From JBGPTK01 sp041497605 (GTDB taxonomy: Bacteria; Acidobacteriota; Terriglobia; Acidiferrales; UBA7541): a stretch of 6,709 bases of DNA. Shown here one piece after another: positions 1 to 6,194 of the stretch. A program made the position numbers and the translations under genes. The first letter of the stretch is position 1, and every line of letters starts with the position of its first letter. The DNA lies in contig JBGQGW010000211.1 of the NCBI GenBank assembly GCA_041497605.1, positions 1 to 6,709 on the forward strand. The letters are read 5' to 3'. A model generated the notes under the pieces. It saw only the letters and a program-made list of their open reading frames with translations, searched no databases and was not told where the DNA came from.

Positions 1-67
1 CCCTTCTCTCATTTTTCGTGAGGAACCCGTCCGCTTCAATCCCGAGAACTTTCAATCCCTCAAAGTC

Positions 68-140
68 AGCTGGCGGAGGGATTTGAACCCCCGACCCTCT
101 GATTACAAATCAGATGCTCTACCAACTGAGCTACGCCAGC
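68..140 (-). tRNA. tRNA-Thr with anticodon UGU
   Basis: Read on the minus strand, the sequence folds into a complete cloverleaf. The acceptor stem GCTGGCG pairs with CGCCAGC, the D-stem GCTC pairs with GAGC, and the anticodon stem TCTGA pairs with TCAGA around the loop TTTGTAA. The variable loop has 5 bases, and the T-arm GGGGG-TTCAAAT-CCCTC has one G-T pair. The three middle loop bases TGT give an anticodon that reads ACA (threonine). The discriminator base is T (U73), and the next bases are GAC, so CCA is not encoded and must be added after transcription. No intron is present. The amino-acid identity rests on the anticodon; the fold leaves little doubt that this is a functional tRNA gene. 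Confidence 0.97.
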
Positions 141-158
141 ATACCTAAACCGAGCAAA

Positions 159-185
159 ATTATCACGGAGGCATTCAAATTGCAA
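159..185 (-). promoter_or_regulatory. Candidate promoter of the tRNA-Thr gene
   Basis: On the minus strand a -35-like TTGCAA (180-185, 4 of 6 consensus bases) is followed after 15 bases by GATAAT (159-164, 5 of 6). The -10 box ends 18 bases before the first tRNA base, which would leave a leader of about ten bases for removal by RNase P. The spacer is short and the -35 is only partial, so this is a plausible call but not a firm one. Confidence 0.35.
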
Positions 186-250
186 GTAACTTAATCCAGC
201 CAGCACGGAGTGTGCCAGTGCCTCCAAAAACCTACCCCGTTCGAGCGAAC

Positions 251-279
251 TTTACACCATCGGCCAGGGCTTCTATACT
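251..279 (+). promoter_or_regulatory. Sigma70-like promoter of the uncharacterised membrane protein gene
   Basis: TTTACA (251-256, 5 of 6 consensus bases) is followed after exactly 17 bases by TATACT (274-279, 5 of 6). Transcription would start near 286, only about a dozen bases before the ATG at 299. This is the best-formed promoter in the window. It lies inside the longest open frame, which opens with GTG at 212, and so argues that 212 is not the real start. Confidence 0.6.
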
Positions 280-298
280 CGCACCCTTGTCAAGTCCA

Positions 299-1345
299 AT
301 GCCGTCGCGCCGCAAGTTCATCCTCGTTCCCATCATCATTTTGCTCATTCTCGGCGGGACGGCTTACTACGTTTTCTTTCGCGGCCACGCCAAGCCAACT
401 GGCCCGGCGCCGGGCCCCGTACCAAACATTATTGAATTACTGCCCCCGGAAGCTCCCGTTTTTGCCTTCTTCGATATCACGACATTGCGGAATTCGCAGT
501 TCTCAGCCGAGCTTTCCTCGCTTGCTGGAACGCCTGCAAGCGACCCGGATTATGCTGAATTCGTGCGCCAGACTGGTTTCGATTACGAGCGAGATTTAGA
601 TCGTGCCGCCCTGGCGATTTGGCCGGGGCCCTCGGCGTCGACGGCTTTGGCAATTGCCGAAGGGCGCTTTGACCGGGAGAAGATCACTCAATACGCATTG
701 CGGTCCGGGCGCGTGACCAAAAATAAGGATATCGATATTTATGAAGTTCCGGTCACTGCCCCCACCCAAGACGGCCGCGGAAAAACCACGAAGATGATTT
801 CCTTCGCATTTCTTGCGCCCGATCGTGTGGTTCTCGCCGACGGTGCGAGCCTCGATCCCGTCATCGATCACTCGAATGCGAAGTCAAGCGATGCCGCGCT
901 GCGCACTCGAATGGGAAGAGTAGCCGGCGCTGCTTTGTTCGTAACAGCTCGTTCGAATGCACTGCCGCAGGATCTTTCTACCCTGGGCATCAAGTCCGGC
1001 CAGATCGAACGGATTCTGCGCAGCATTCAGTATCTGAACCTGGCGGGCCGGCCCGCGGGCGGCCAATTGAAAGTCGAAGCAGAAGCAGAATGCAATTCGG
1101 TGGCGAACGCTCTGCAACTTGCGACTGTGCTCGATGGCTTGCGTTGGATTGGAAACGCCGCGCTCGCCGATCCAAGAAACAGGCGCCAGATGCATCCTCA
1201 GGAAGCGGCGCTGCTCGATTCCCTGCTCCGATTGGTCGAAGTGTCCCGCGACGGCAAAGTTGTGCGATTGCGAGTAAATCTAACGCCAGCGATGCTTGGG
1301 ACTCCCGCGAAACCCGCTCGGCAAAAATCTCCGAATCAGCCCTGA
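299..1345 (+). CDS. Uncharacterised membrane-anchored extracytoplasmic protein
   Basis: This frame encodes 348 residues and I do not recognise the family. Residues 1-6 are short and basic (PSRRK). Residues 7-27 form one hydrophobic segment, and a Pro/Gly linker (about 33-42, TGPAPGPVP) leads into a soluble domain of about 300 residues. The expected topology is a single N-terminal anchor or uncleaved signal with the rest outside the cytoplasm. The soluble part alternates strand-like stretches (VFAFFDI at 54-60, ALAIAEGRF at 116-124, RVVLADGASL at 176-185, AALFVTAR at 211-218) with helix-like ones, and ends with a basic Pro/Lys tail. No catalytic motif is visible. The longest frame opens at GTG 212, but its extra 29 residues look non-coding and contain a good promoter (251-279), so I chose the ATG at 299. 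There is no Shine-Dalgarno sequence before it. It is convergent with the peptidase gene. The existence of the gene is fairly sure; its function is unknown. Confidence 0.8.
   Translation: MPSRRKFILVPIIILLILGGTAYYVFFRGHAKPTGPAPGPVPNIIELLPPEAPVFAFFDITTLRNSQFSAELSSLAGTPASDPDYAEFVRQTGFDYERDLDRAALAIWPGPSASTALAIAEGRFDREKITQYALRSGRVTKNKDIDIYEVPVTAPTQDGRGKTTKMISFAFLAPDRVVLADGASLDPVIDHSNAKSSDAALRTRMGRVAGAALFVTARSNALPQDLSTLGIKSGQIERILRSIQYLNLAGRPAGGQLKVEAEAECNSVANALQLATVLDGLRWIGNAALADPRNRRQMHPQEAALLDSLLRLVEVSRDGKVVRLRVNLTPAMLGTPAKPARQKSPNQP
401..416. repeat. 16-base perfect GC palindrome
   Basis: The sequence GGCCCGGCGCCGGGCC equals its own reverse complement over 16 bases. It encodes residues 35-40 (GPAPGP) of the linker after the membrane segment of the uncharacterised protein. 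Pro and Gly codons are GC-rich, so the palindrome may be a by-product of the linker sequence, but it could form a strong hairpin in the mRNA shortly after the start. Confidence 0.6.
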
Positions 1346-1439
1346 TCGCCTGTTAATAAGAAGCTACAAGCGGCAATTTCGTTGCCCTGGCTAAATCGAG
1401 AAAAGGAAAGAGAACGGGAAGCTGAGGAATCGAAGGGCG

Positions 1440-2336
1440 TTAATCGGCGGCCGCGGTAACTGTATTTCCGTGGAGATAACGCCAGGGGTTGACCGGCGTA
1501 TTGTTGATGCGCACTTCGTAGTGAACGTGCGGCGCGGTGGCCCGGCCGCTCTCCCCAACCATTCCAATCACTTCACCGCGCTTGACGTGCGTCCCGACGT
1601 GGGTATCAAACTCGGAGAGATGTCCATACCAGGTAGAAATCCCGAAGCCATGGTCGATCACGACGAGCCGGCCATAGCCGCCCCGGGTGTCGACGAAAAC
1701 AATCACGCCGTCCGCTGAAGCATGGACTTCATCACCATAGTGAGAAGCGATGTCCACGCCAGTGTGCCATGCGCCTTCACCGCTGAATGGATCCATCCGC
1801 TGGCCGAAGCTCCCGCTGATCTCACCAATCACAGGCCAGATCGAAGGAACAAAGCCGACATCTCCCATTTTCGGTCCGGGAAGAAGTCGTAAACCCTGGC
1901 TAGCCAGCGCCACGCCAGTCGCGTTCCGTTGGAGGAAATCAAATTGATCGACGGATTGCTGGTAATCCGACTCGCTGGGCTCGATGGCTGTCCCCGTGAG
2001 GCCGAAAGGCGTCTCCCGGAAGCGCGTGATGCCATAGGTCATGGCTACTTCACTGGCCAGCGATTGCAATGAGTTCAGGCGCTGATTCGTGTCCTTAACG
2101 ACTGTCTGAAGTTCTTTATATTGCTTCTGCAGGGTATCCTGGTCGCGGCGAAGCGCGTTGTAGTTCGTTACTTTCCAGAGCATACGGGAATACGAACCAA
2201 CCGCGGCAACGACGGTGATTCCGCCGACAACCGCAAGAGCGGCAAGCACATGCAGCACGTAGTGCGATACGCGCAGCCGGCGCAAACCGCCCGACTCTCC
2301 AGACGCAATAAAAAATGTATATACCTTTCCCTTCAT
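1440..2336 (-). CDS. Membrane-anchored M23 (LytM) peptidoglycan endopeptidase
   Basis: This gene encodes 298 residues. Members of this zinc metallopeptidase family cut peptide cross-links in peptidoglycan. Residues 1-25 are a basic cytoplasmic tail (FFIASGESGGLRRLRVS), 27-48 form one transmembrane helix, and about 55-97 look like a coiled coil (QDTLQKQYKELQTVVKDTNQRL, split by polar repeats). The LytM domain runs from about 165 to 290. All catalytic positions are present: H191 and D195 (HTGVD) and H272 should bind zinc, while H239 (WYGHL) and H270 (HVH) should act in catalysis. This suggests an active enzyme, unlike EnvC-type regulators with lost zinc ligands. The start ATG has AAGAGG upstream but only 3 bases away, which is rather short. 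I saw no clear promoter upstream. The gene is convergent with the uncharacterised protein gene and divergent from thiL. A role in cell-wall remodelling or division is an inference. Confidence 0.93.
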   Translation of the reverse strand: MKGKVYTFFIASGESGGLRRLRVSHYVLHVLAALAVVGGITVVAAVGSYSRMLWKVTNYNALRRDQDTLQKQYKELQTVVKDTNQRLNSLQSLASEVAMTYGITRFRETPFGLTGTAIEPSESDYQQSVDQFDFLQRNATGVALASQGLRLLPGPKMGDVGFVPSIWPVIGEISGSFGQRMDPFSGEGAWHTGVDIASHYGDEVHASADGVIVFVDTRGGYGRLVVIDHGFGISTWYGHLSEFDTHVGTHVKRGEVIGMVGESGRATAPHVHYEVRINNTPVNPWRYLHGNTVTAAAD

Positions 2337-2626
2337 GGGCCTCTTAAGAACAAATTTACTTGAAACTCAGGATGGAGCCGCTTGCCCTCACAAACGGTAT
2401 GTACTGCATTCCCCGTAAAAAACGTCTGAACCGCGAGACCTGGTTCGAAACCTCGAAATTCTACCCTTCGGCTCTGGAGGAAGTCAATCCCCCATTCTTC
2501 CTATGCTTCCATTTTCTGTAGGTGATACTGGACTCGATTCCTCGACCTCTGGCATCTATAATCTCTGCGAGGCCGACTTCGGGTTTGGGATTCCACCGAC
2601 GGGTCGGGCTTCTCCCGGCAACACTT
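2337..2626. other. Divergent intergenic region between the M23 peptidase and thiL
   Basis: This stretch of about 290 bases separates two divergently transcribed genes. It holds the thiL promoter candidate, a weak Shine-Dalgarno for the peptidase gene at its left edge, and a TTCGAA palindrome at 2444-2449 next to a repeated TCGAAA. I see no conserved small open frame, tRNA or riboswitch. Part of it is open in the thiL frame from GTG 2522, but the encoded residues do not resemble ThiL. Confidence 0.6.
2534..2562 (+). promoter_or_regulatory. thiL: Candidate thiL promoter
   Basis: A perfect -10 hexamer TATAAT (2557-2562) follows a weak -35 TCGATT (2534-2539, 3 of 6 consensus bases) after 17 bases. 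Transcription would start near 2569, giving a leader of about 58 bases to the GTG at 2627. The perfect -10 lies inside the longest open frame of thiL, so it supports the downstream start. The weak -35 keeps confidence moderate. Confidence 0.45.
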
Positions 2627-3643
2627 GTGGACAAAGAACAAAGCATCATCGAACGAGTTCGACGAGCGCTGCATACGCCGCCGTCGAGAACTGTTTCAAA
2701 TCGGCTCAAAATCGGCATCGGTGACGATGCAGCCATCCTGCATGCGCCAGCCAATACAGATTGGGCTGTGAGCTGTGACGCTTCCATCGAGGGCGCGCAT
2801 TTCCTTGTTGATCGACACCCGGCTGAATCAGTCGGCTACAAGGCCCTGGCGAGAGCGGCAAGCGACCTAGCGGCGATGGGCGCCACGCCCCGTTTCTTTT
2901 TCTTGTGTCTGGCAATTCCAGCGGCGCGTACGGGAGCATGGCTCACTCGACTCCTGAATGGAATGGCCAGGGCCAGCCGTAAGATTGGCATCGTCCTGGC
3001 CGGCGGCGACACGACCGAGCATTCAATTGTGTCCATCAATATCACCGTGATCGGCGAAACAAGACCCGGCCGGGCAATTTTGCGTTCCGGGGCATGCCCT
3101 GGAGACAGCCTCTACGTAAGCGGCACACTGGGACAGGCGCAGCTCGGATTGGAACTGATCCGCGGAAAGTTGAATAGGAATTCGCAGTGGAGGAAGCTGC
3201 TTGGGCCTCATCTCTACCCGCAACCGCGAATCGGATTGGGTCAACTGCTTGCCAGCCGCCGCCTCGCTTCGGCCATGATTGATCTTTCGGACGGACTTTC
3301 CACTGACCTGGCGAGACTATGCGCGGCCAGTGGCGTGGGCGCGCGACTGTGGGCCGGACAGATCCCGAAAGTTGCCGTACCGGCGGTGCTCCGCGCACGC
3401 GGCCTTGATCCTCTTCGAATGGCGCTCGATGGAGGGGACGATTACGAACTCCTCTTTACGGTGCCTAAGCGCCACGAAAAGGAACTTCGCTCCGTCGCCT
3501 CTGGTTCGCGCGGCGGAGTCAAGCTCACGCAGATCGGTAAGATCACTCCGGGGAAGCGAATCCTTCTCGTCGGCGAAGACGAGAGCGAGAAGCCATTGAA
3601 GCCCGGCGGATGGGTCCACTTCCGAAAGAAATCTCGGCGGTGA
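2627..3643 (+). CDS. thiL: Thiamine-monophosphate kinase
   Basis: ThiL phosphorylates thiamine monophosphate with ATP to give thiamine diphosphate, the last step of cofactor synthesis, in the cytoplasm. From GTG 2627 the protein has 338 residues, near the usual length (about 325 in E. coli). Family landmarks appear in order: GIGDDAA at about 30-36, an Asp at 51 followed by EGAHF at 55-59, SDLAAMGA near 79-86, GGDT at 126-129, LSDGLS at 220-225, GGDDYELLF at 269-277 and a terminal GWVHF at 328-332. These acidic motifs bind magnesium and ATP in the AIR synthase-like fold. The longest frame opens at GTG 2522, but its first 35 residues do not look like ThiL and contain the promoter, so I place the start at 2627. 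No Shine-Dalgarno precedes either start. No other thiamine gene is nearby and I see no TPP riboswitch. Confidence 0.92.
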   Translation: MDKEQSIIERVRRALHTPPSRTVSNRLKIGIGDDAAILHAPANTDWAVSCDASIEGAHFLVDRHPAESVGYKALARAASDLAAMGATPRFFFLCLAIPAARTGAWLTRLLNGMARASRKIGIVLAGGDTTEHSIVSINITVIGETRPGRAILRSGACPGDSLYVSGTLGQAQLGLELIRGKLNRNSQWRKLLGPHLYPQPRIGLGQLLASRRLASAMIDLSDGLSTDLARLCAASGVGARLWAGQIPKVAVPAVLRARGLDPLRMALDGGDDYELLFTVPKRHEKELRSVASGSRGGVKLTQIGKITPGKRILLVGEDESEKPLKPGGWVHFRKKSRR

Positions 3644-3742
3644 GCTAGGTCAGCCGCCAGAGCTGGAAAGGGGGACTCAGCAGCGGTCTAACGGCCCCGA
3701 TTCTTCCGGCCTGAGATTTCGCAGCCTAAGAGGACGCGCCCT

Positions 3743-3758
3743 GCTCTTGATTTAGAGC
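3743..3758 (-). terminator. Weak hairpin after the PBP gene, possible terminator
   Basis: A 5-base inverted repeat GCTCT/AGAGC with a 6-base loop starts five bases after the PBP1A stop codon. It lacks the T-rich tail of an intrinsic terminator and the stem is short, so it could be chance. It lies in the 120-base gap where thiL and the PBP gene converge. Confidence 0.15.
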
Positions 3759-3763
3759 CGACG

Positions 3764-6127
3764 CTAAGGAGCACCCGGCTTGGTCGCCGATGAACTGATG
3801 CTGGATGGAGTGGAAGGCTTTACCGGAGGCGGGGAAGGCGTACCTTTCGGGGGAATTGTTTTCGGGGGCTTTGCGCCGCCTTCAGAGAGCCCCTGCTCGG
3901 CCGCGTCTGCGGGTGGCGCGGTGTCAGGTGTATCCACTTGCACGACTCTCACGCTCGCCAATTTCTCCAGCGGAACGACATTCGGGAAGCTCTCCGCGGG
4001 CGTTCCCTGAACGGCCACTTTCATATACTCAAGCCAGATCGGCAGAGCGGCGCGTGCTCCTGTTTCTTTCTTGCCGAGTGAAATGCGCTTATCGTCATTG
4101 CCCACCCAGACTCCAGTCGTAAGAGAAGGCGTAAAGCCGATGTACCAGGCGTCCGTAAAATCGTTTGTCGTTCCAGTCTTGCCTCCCGAGGGCCTGCCAA
4201 GCTCCTTGGCCCGCACCCCGGTGCCAAACTGCACCACGTCTTCGAGCATCGAAACCAGGGTACGGGCCACCTCGGGCGGGACCACGTCCGTCACCTTTGG
4301 CCGGTCTTCTTCCAGCGTGGCGCCATCATAGGTCGTCACTTTCCGGATCAGATGTGGCTCGATATGAATGCCGTCATCCGGGAATACCGTGAAGGCTGAG
4401 GTGTGCTCCCACAAAGTCAGATCGGCGGCGCCGAGGGCAAGCGGCAGATACGGCGGCAGCGGACTAGTGAGGCCAAACTTCCGGGCCGTATCAATTACCG
4501 TTTGTATTCCGATCTTCTCCAATATCCGGACGGCGGGGATATTGCGTGAATCGGCCAATGCGCGGCGCAGGGTGATTCGACCCTCGAACTTCTCGTCATA
4601 GTTGTGCGGCGCATAGACCTGCCCGCCGCTCATATAACTGACCGGCTCATCCACGACGATGTCAAAGGGCGTCAGCCCGGACTGGATCGCCGAGGCATAG
4701 ACGTAGACCTTGAACGAACTCCCTGTCTGGCGCATGGCCTGGGTGGCGCGATTGAATTTCGAATCTTCGAAGCTGTAGCCGCCGACCATGGCTTTCACTC
4801 CGCCGGTGGCATTGTCAATCGAAAGCAGCCCAGCCTGCGCGATCGGCCGCTGCTCGACTTCCACCTTCGCCGCAGCGCCGGAGAGGTCCTTGATATAAAA
4901 CTCGGTCAAATCACCGACGTGAAGAATTTCCGCCGGTGACTTGTGGCTGGTCCATGAAATATCGGGTTGCGTGACCACGGCGCGGTAAGGGCCAATTTTC
5001 ACCACGGCGAAATTGGCGTCCACCGCCATCACCAGACCAGTTACATAGCCGCCCTTTTCGATGGGCCCCCGCCAGTCTTCACTCTGGTAAGTATCGAGCT
5101 TGCCGAGGTGGTCGGCAAAAATATTGGCGAGCTTGCCTCGCCAGCCGTGGCGGCGATCGTAAGCATGCAGACCATCGCGCAAGGCTTGGTTGGCTGCCTT
5201 CTGCATCTCGACGTTCAGCGTCGTGTAAACGCGCAAGCCCTGTTCATGTACCGCTTCCGTTCCGTAAGTTCGCTCAAGATATTGCCGGATTTCTTCGACA
5301 AAGTAGGGCGCAAGATCGTTGCGCGGCACCGAAAGATGCAGGCCCAGCGGAAGCTGGCTGTACACTTCGGAGTCCTGCCGGGAGATAATTCCTTCGGCCG
5401 CCATGCGCGCGAGCACCAGATTGCGGCGGGATCGCGCGCGCGGGGCATGCAAAACCGGTGAATAGCTGGGGCCGCGAATGATGCCGGCGAGCAGAGCCGC
5501 TTCGGATACCGTCACCTGGCTGACGGGCTTTCCAAAATAATATTCGGAGGCGGCCTCGAACCCGTAGTTGCCGTGGCCCAGGTAAATCTGGTTGCAGTAC
5601 ATCGTGAAGATCTGCGCCTTGGTGTAGTGGCGCTCGATCTGCATGGCCAGCATCGTTTCTTCAATTTTTCGGCGGAAGCTGCGGTCGGCTCGATTCAGGA
5701 ACAGCCCGCCGGCGAGCTGCATGGTGAGCGTGCTCGCGCCTTCGGTAATCCGGTGGTTCACCACGTTGCGCCAGGTGGCTTCGAGCACGCGTGGAAAATC
5801 GACGCCCCAGTGTTCCTCGAAGTGCTGATCTTCCGTGACGAAAATGGCGTTGCGCAGAATTCGCGGGATTTGCTCGTAGGTGAGCAGGATGCGCCGCTGC
5901 AAGGCGAAACTGCCGATGGGCTGGCCATCGTCGCCATAAAGTTCGGTGACAACGTTGGGACGATAGTCTTCGAGCGCCTGAATTTCCGGCAGGTCGCTGG
6001 CGTAGACGAACAGAAGTCCGGCGGCCGCGCCTACCGCGATCGCGCACATCAACAAAAATGTGAACGCCAGGCGGCCGAAAACTTTGCCGCCCGCGATGGG
6101 AATTCCCCTGGATTCGTCTTCAGCCAT
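3764..6127 (-). CDS. mrcA: Class A penicillin-binding protein, PBP1A type
   Basis: This gene encodes 787 residues of a bifunctional peptidoglycan synthase that polymerises glycan strands from lipid II and cross-links their peptides at the outer face of the inner membrane. After a cytoplasmic tail, residues 18-42 form the membrane anchor. The GT51 glycosyltransferase spans about 70-245, with the catalytic Glu E99 (EDQHF), GASTLTMQLA at 130-139 and the second Glu near E157 in the RRKIEE motif. An OB-like insert follows at about 355-425, as in PBP1A. The transpeptidase spans about 430-705 and has all three motifs: SSFK with nucleophile S470, SRN at 527-529 and KTG at 650-652. The last ~55 residues are a Pro/Ser/Thr/Lys tail. 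The ATG has no Shine-Dalgarno, but a promoter lies just upstream. The symbol mrcA reflects domain type, not proven orthology. The gene is downstream of the RidA gene on the same strand and convergent with thiL. Confidence 0.96.
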   Translation of the reverse strand: MAEDESRGIPIAGGKVFGRLAFTFLLMCAIAVGAAAGLLFVYASDLPEIQALEDYRPNVVTELYGDDGQPIGSFALQRRILLTYEQIPRILRNAIFVTEDQHFEEHWGVDFPRVLEATWRNVVNHRITEGASTLTMQLAGGLFLNRADRSFRRKIEETMLAMQIERHYTKAQIFTMYCNQIYLGHGNYGFEAASEYYFGKPVSQVTVSEAALLAGIIRGPSYSPVLHAPRARSRRNLVLARMAAEGIISRQDSEVYSQLPLGLHLSVPRNDLAPYFVEEIRQYLERTYGTEAVHEQGLRVYTTLNVEMQKAANQALRDGLHAYDRRHGWRGKLANIFADHLGKLDTYQSEDWRGPIEKGGYVTGLVMAVDANFAVVKIGPYRAVVTQPDISWTSHKSPAEILHVGDLTEFYIKDLSGAAAKVEVEQRPIAQAGLLSIDNATGGVKAMVGGYSFEDSKFNRATQAMRQTGSSFKVYVYASAIQSGLTPFDIVVDEPVSYMSGGQVYAPHNYDEKFEGRITLRRALADSRNIPAVRILEKIGIQTVIDTARKFGLTSPLPPYLPLALGAADLTLWEHTSAFTVFPDDGIHIEPHLIRKVTTYDGATLEEDRPKVTDVVPPEVARTLVSMLEDVVQFGTGVRAKELGRPSGGKTGTTNDFTDAWYIGFTPSLTTGVWVGNDDKRISLGKKETGARAALPIWLEYMKVAVQGTPAESFPNVVPLEKLASVRVVQVDTPDTAPPADAAEQGLSEGGAKPPKTIPPKGTPSPPPVKPSTPSSISSSATKPGAP

Positions 6128-6136
6128 GGCGCAAGC

Positions 6137-6165
6137 ATTCTATCGCAGTTAAGGAGACATGGCAG
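6137..6165 (-). promoter_or_regulatory. mrcA: Candidate promoter of the PBP1A gene with near-leaderless transcript
   Basis: On the minus strand CTGCCA (6160-6165, 4 of 6 consensus bases) is followed after exactly 17 bases by TAGAAT (6137-6142, 5 of 6). Only 9 bases separate the -10 box from the ATG at 6127, so transcription would begin about 2-3 bases before the start codon. This agrees with the lack of a Shine-Dalgarno sequence. The site lies in the 67-base gap after the RidA gene, so the PBP gene need not depend on read-through. Confidence 0.4.
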
Positions 6166-6194
6166 CGCCATCACGCGGTTCCACGGCCGAAGTG

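Noticed and set aside
4..25. Hairpin TTC-CTCA / TGAG-GAA with one bulge, downstream of the tRNA on the minus strand
   Set aside because: It is short, bulged, and has no T-tract after it in the tRNA direction, so I do not call it a terminator.
212..298. N-terminal extension of the uncharacterised protein from GTG 212
   Set aside because: The residues do not look like a signal or domain, the GGAG before GTG is only one base away, and a strong promoter lies inside the stretch.
729..738. Palindrome ATATCGATAT
   Set aside because: It is explained by the codons for an alternating Asp/Ile stretch in the uncharacterised protein; a single 10-base palindrome is not notable.
2401..2626. Possible TPP riboswitch upstream of thiL
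   Set aside because: A CTGA and an ACCTG occur around 2426-2443, but the conserved THI-box elements (CTGAGA and the GATAATGCCAGCG-like segment) are absent and no matching stems are seen.
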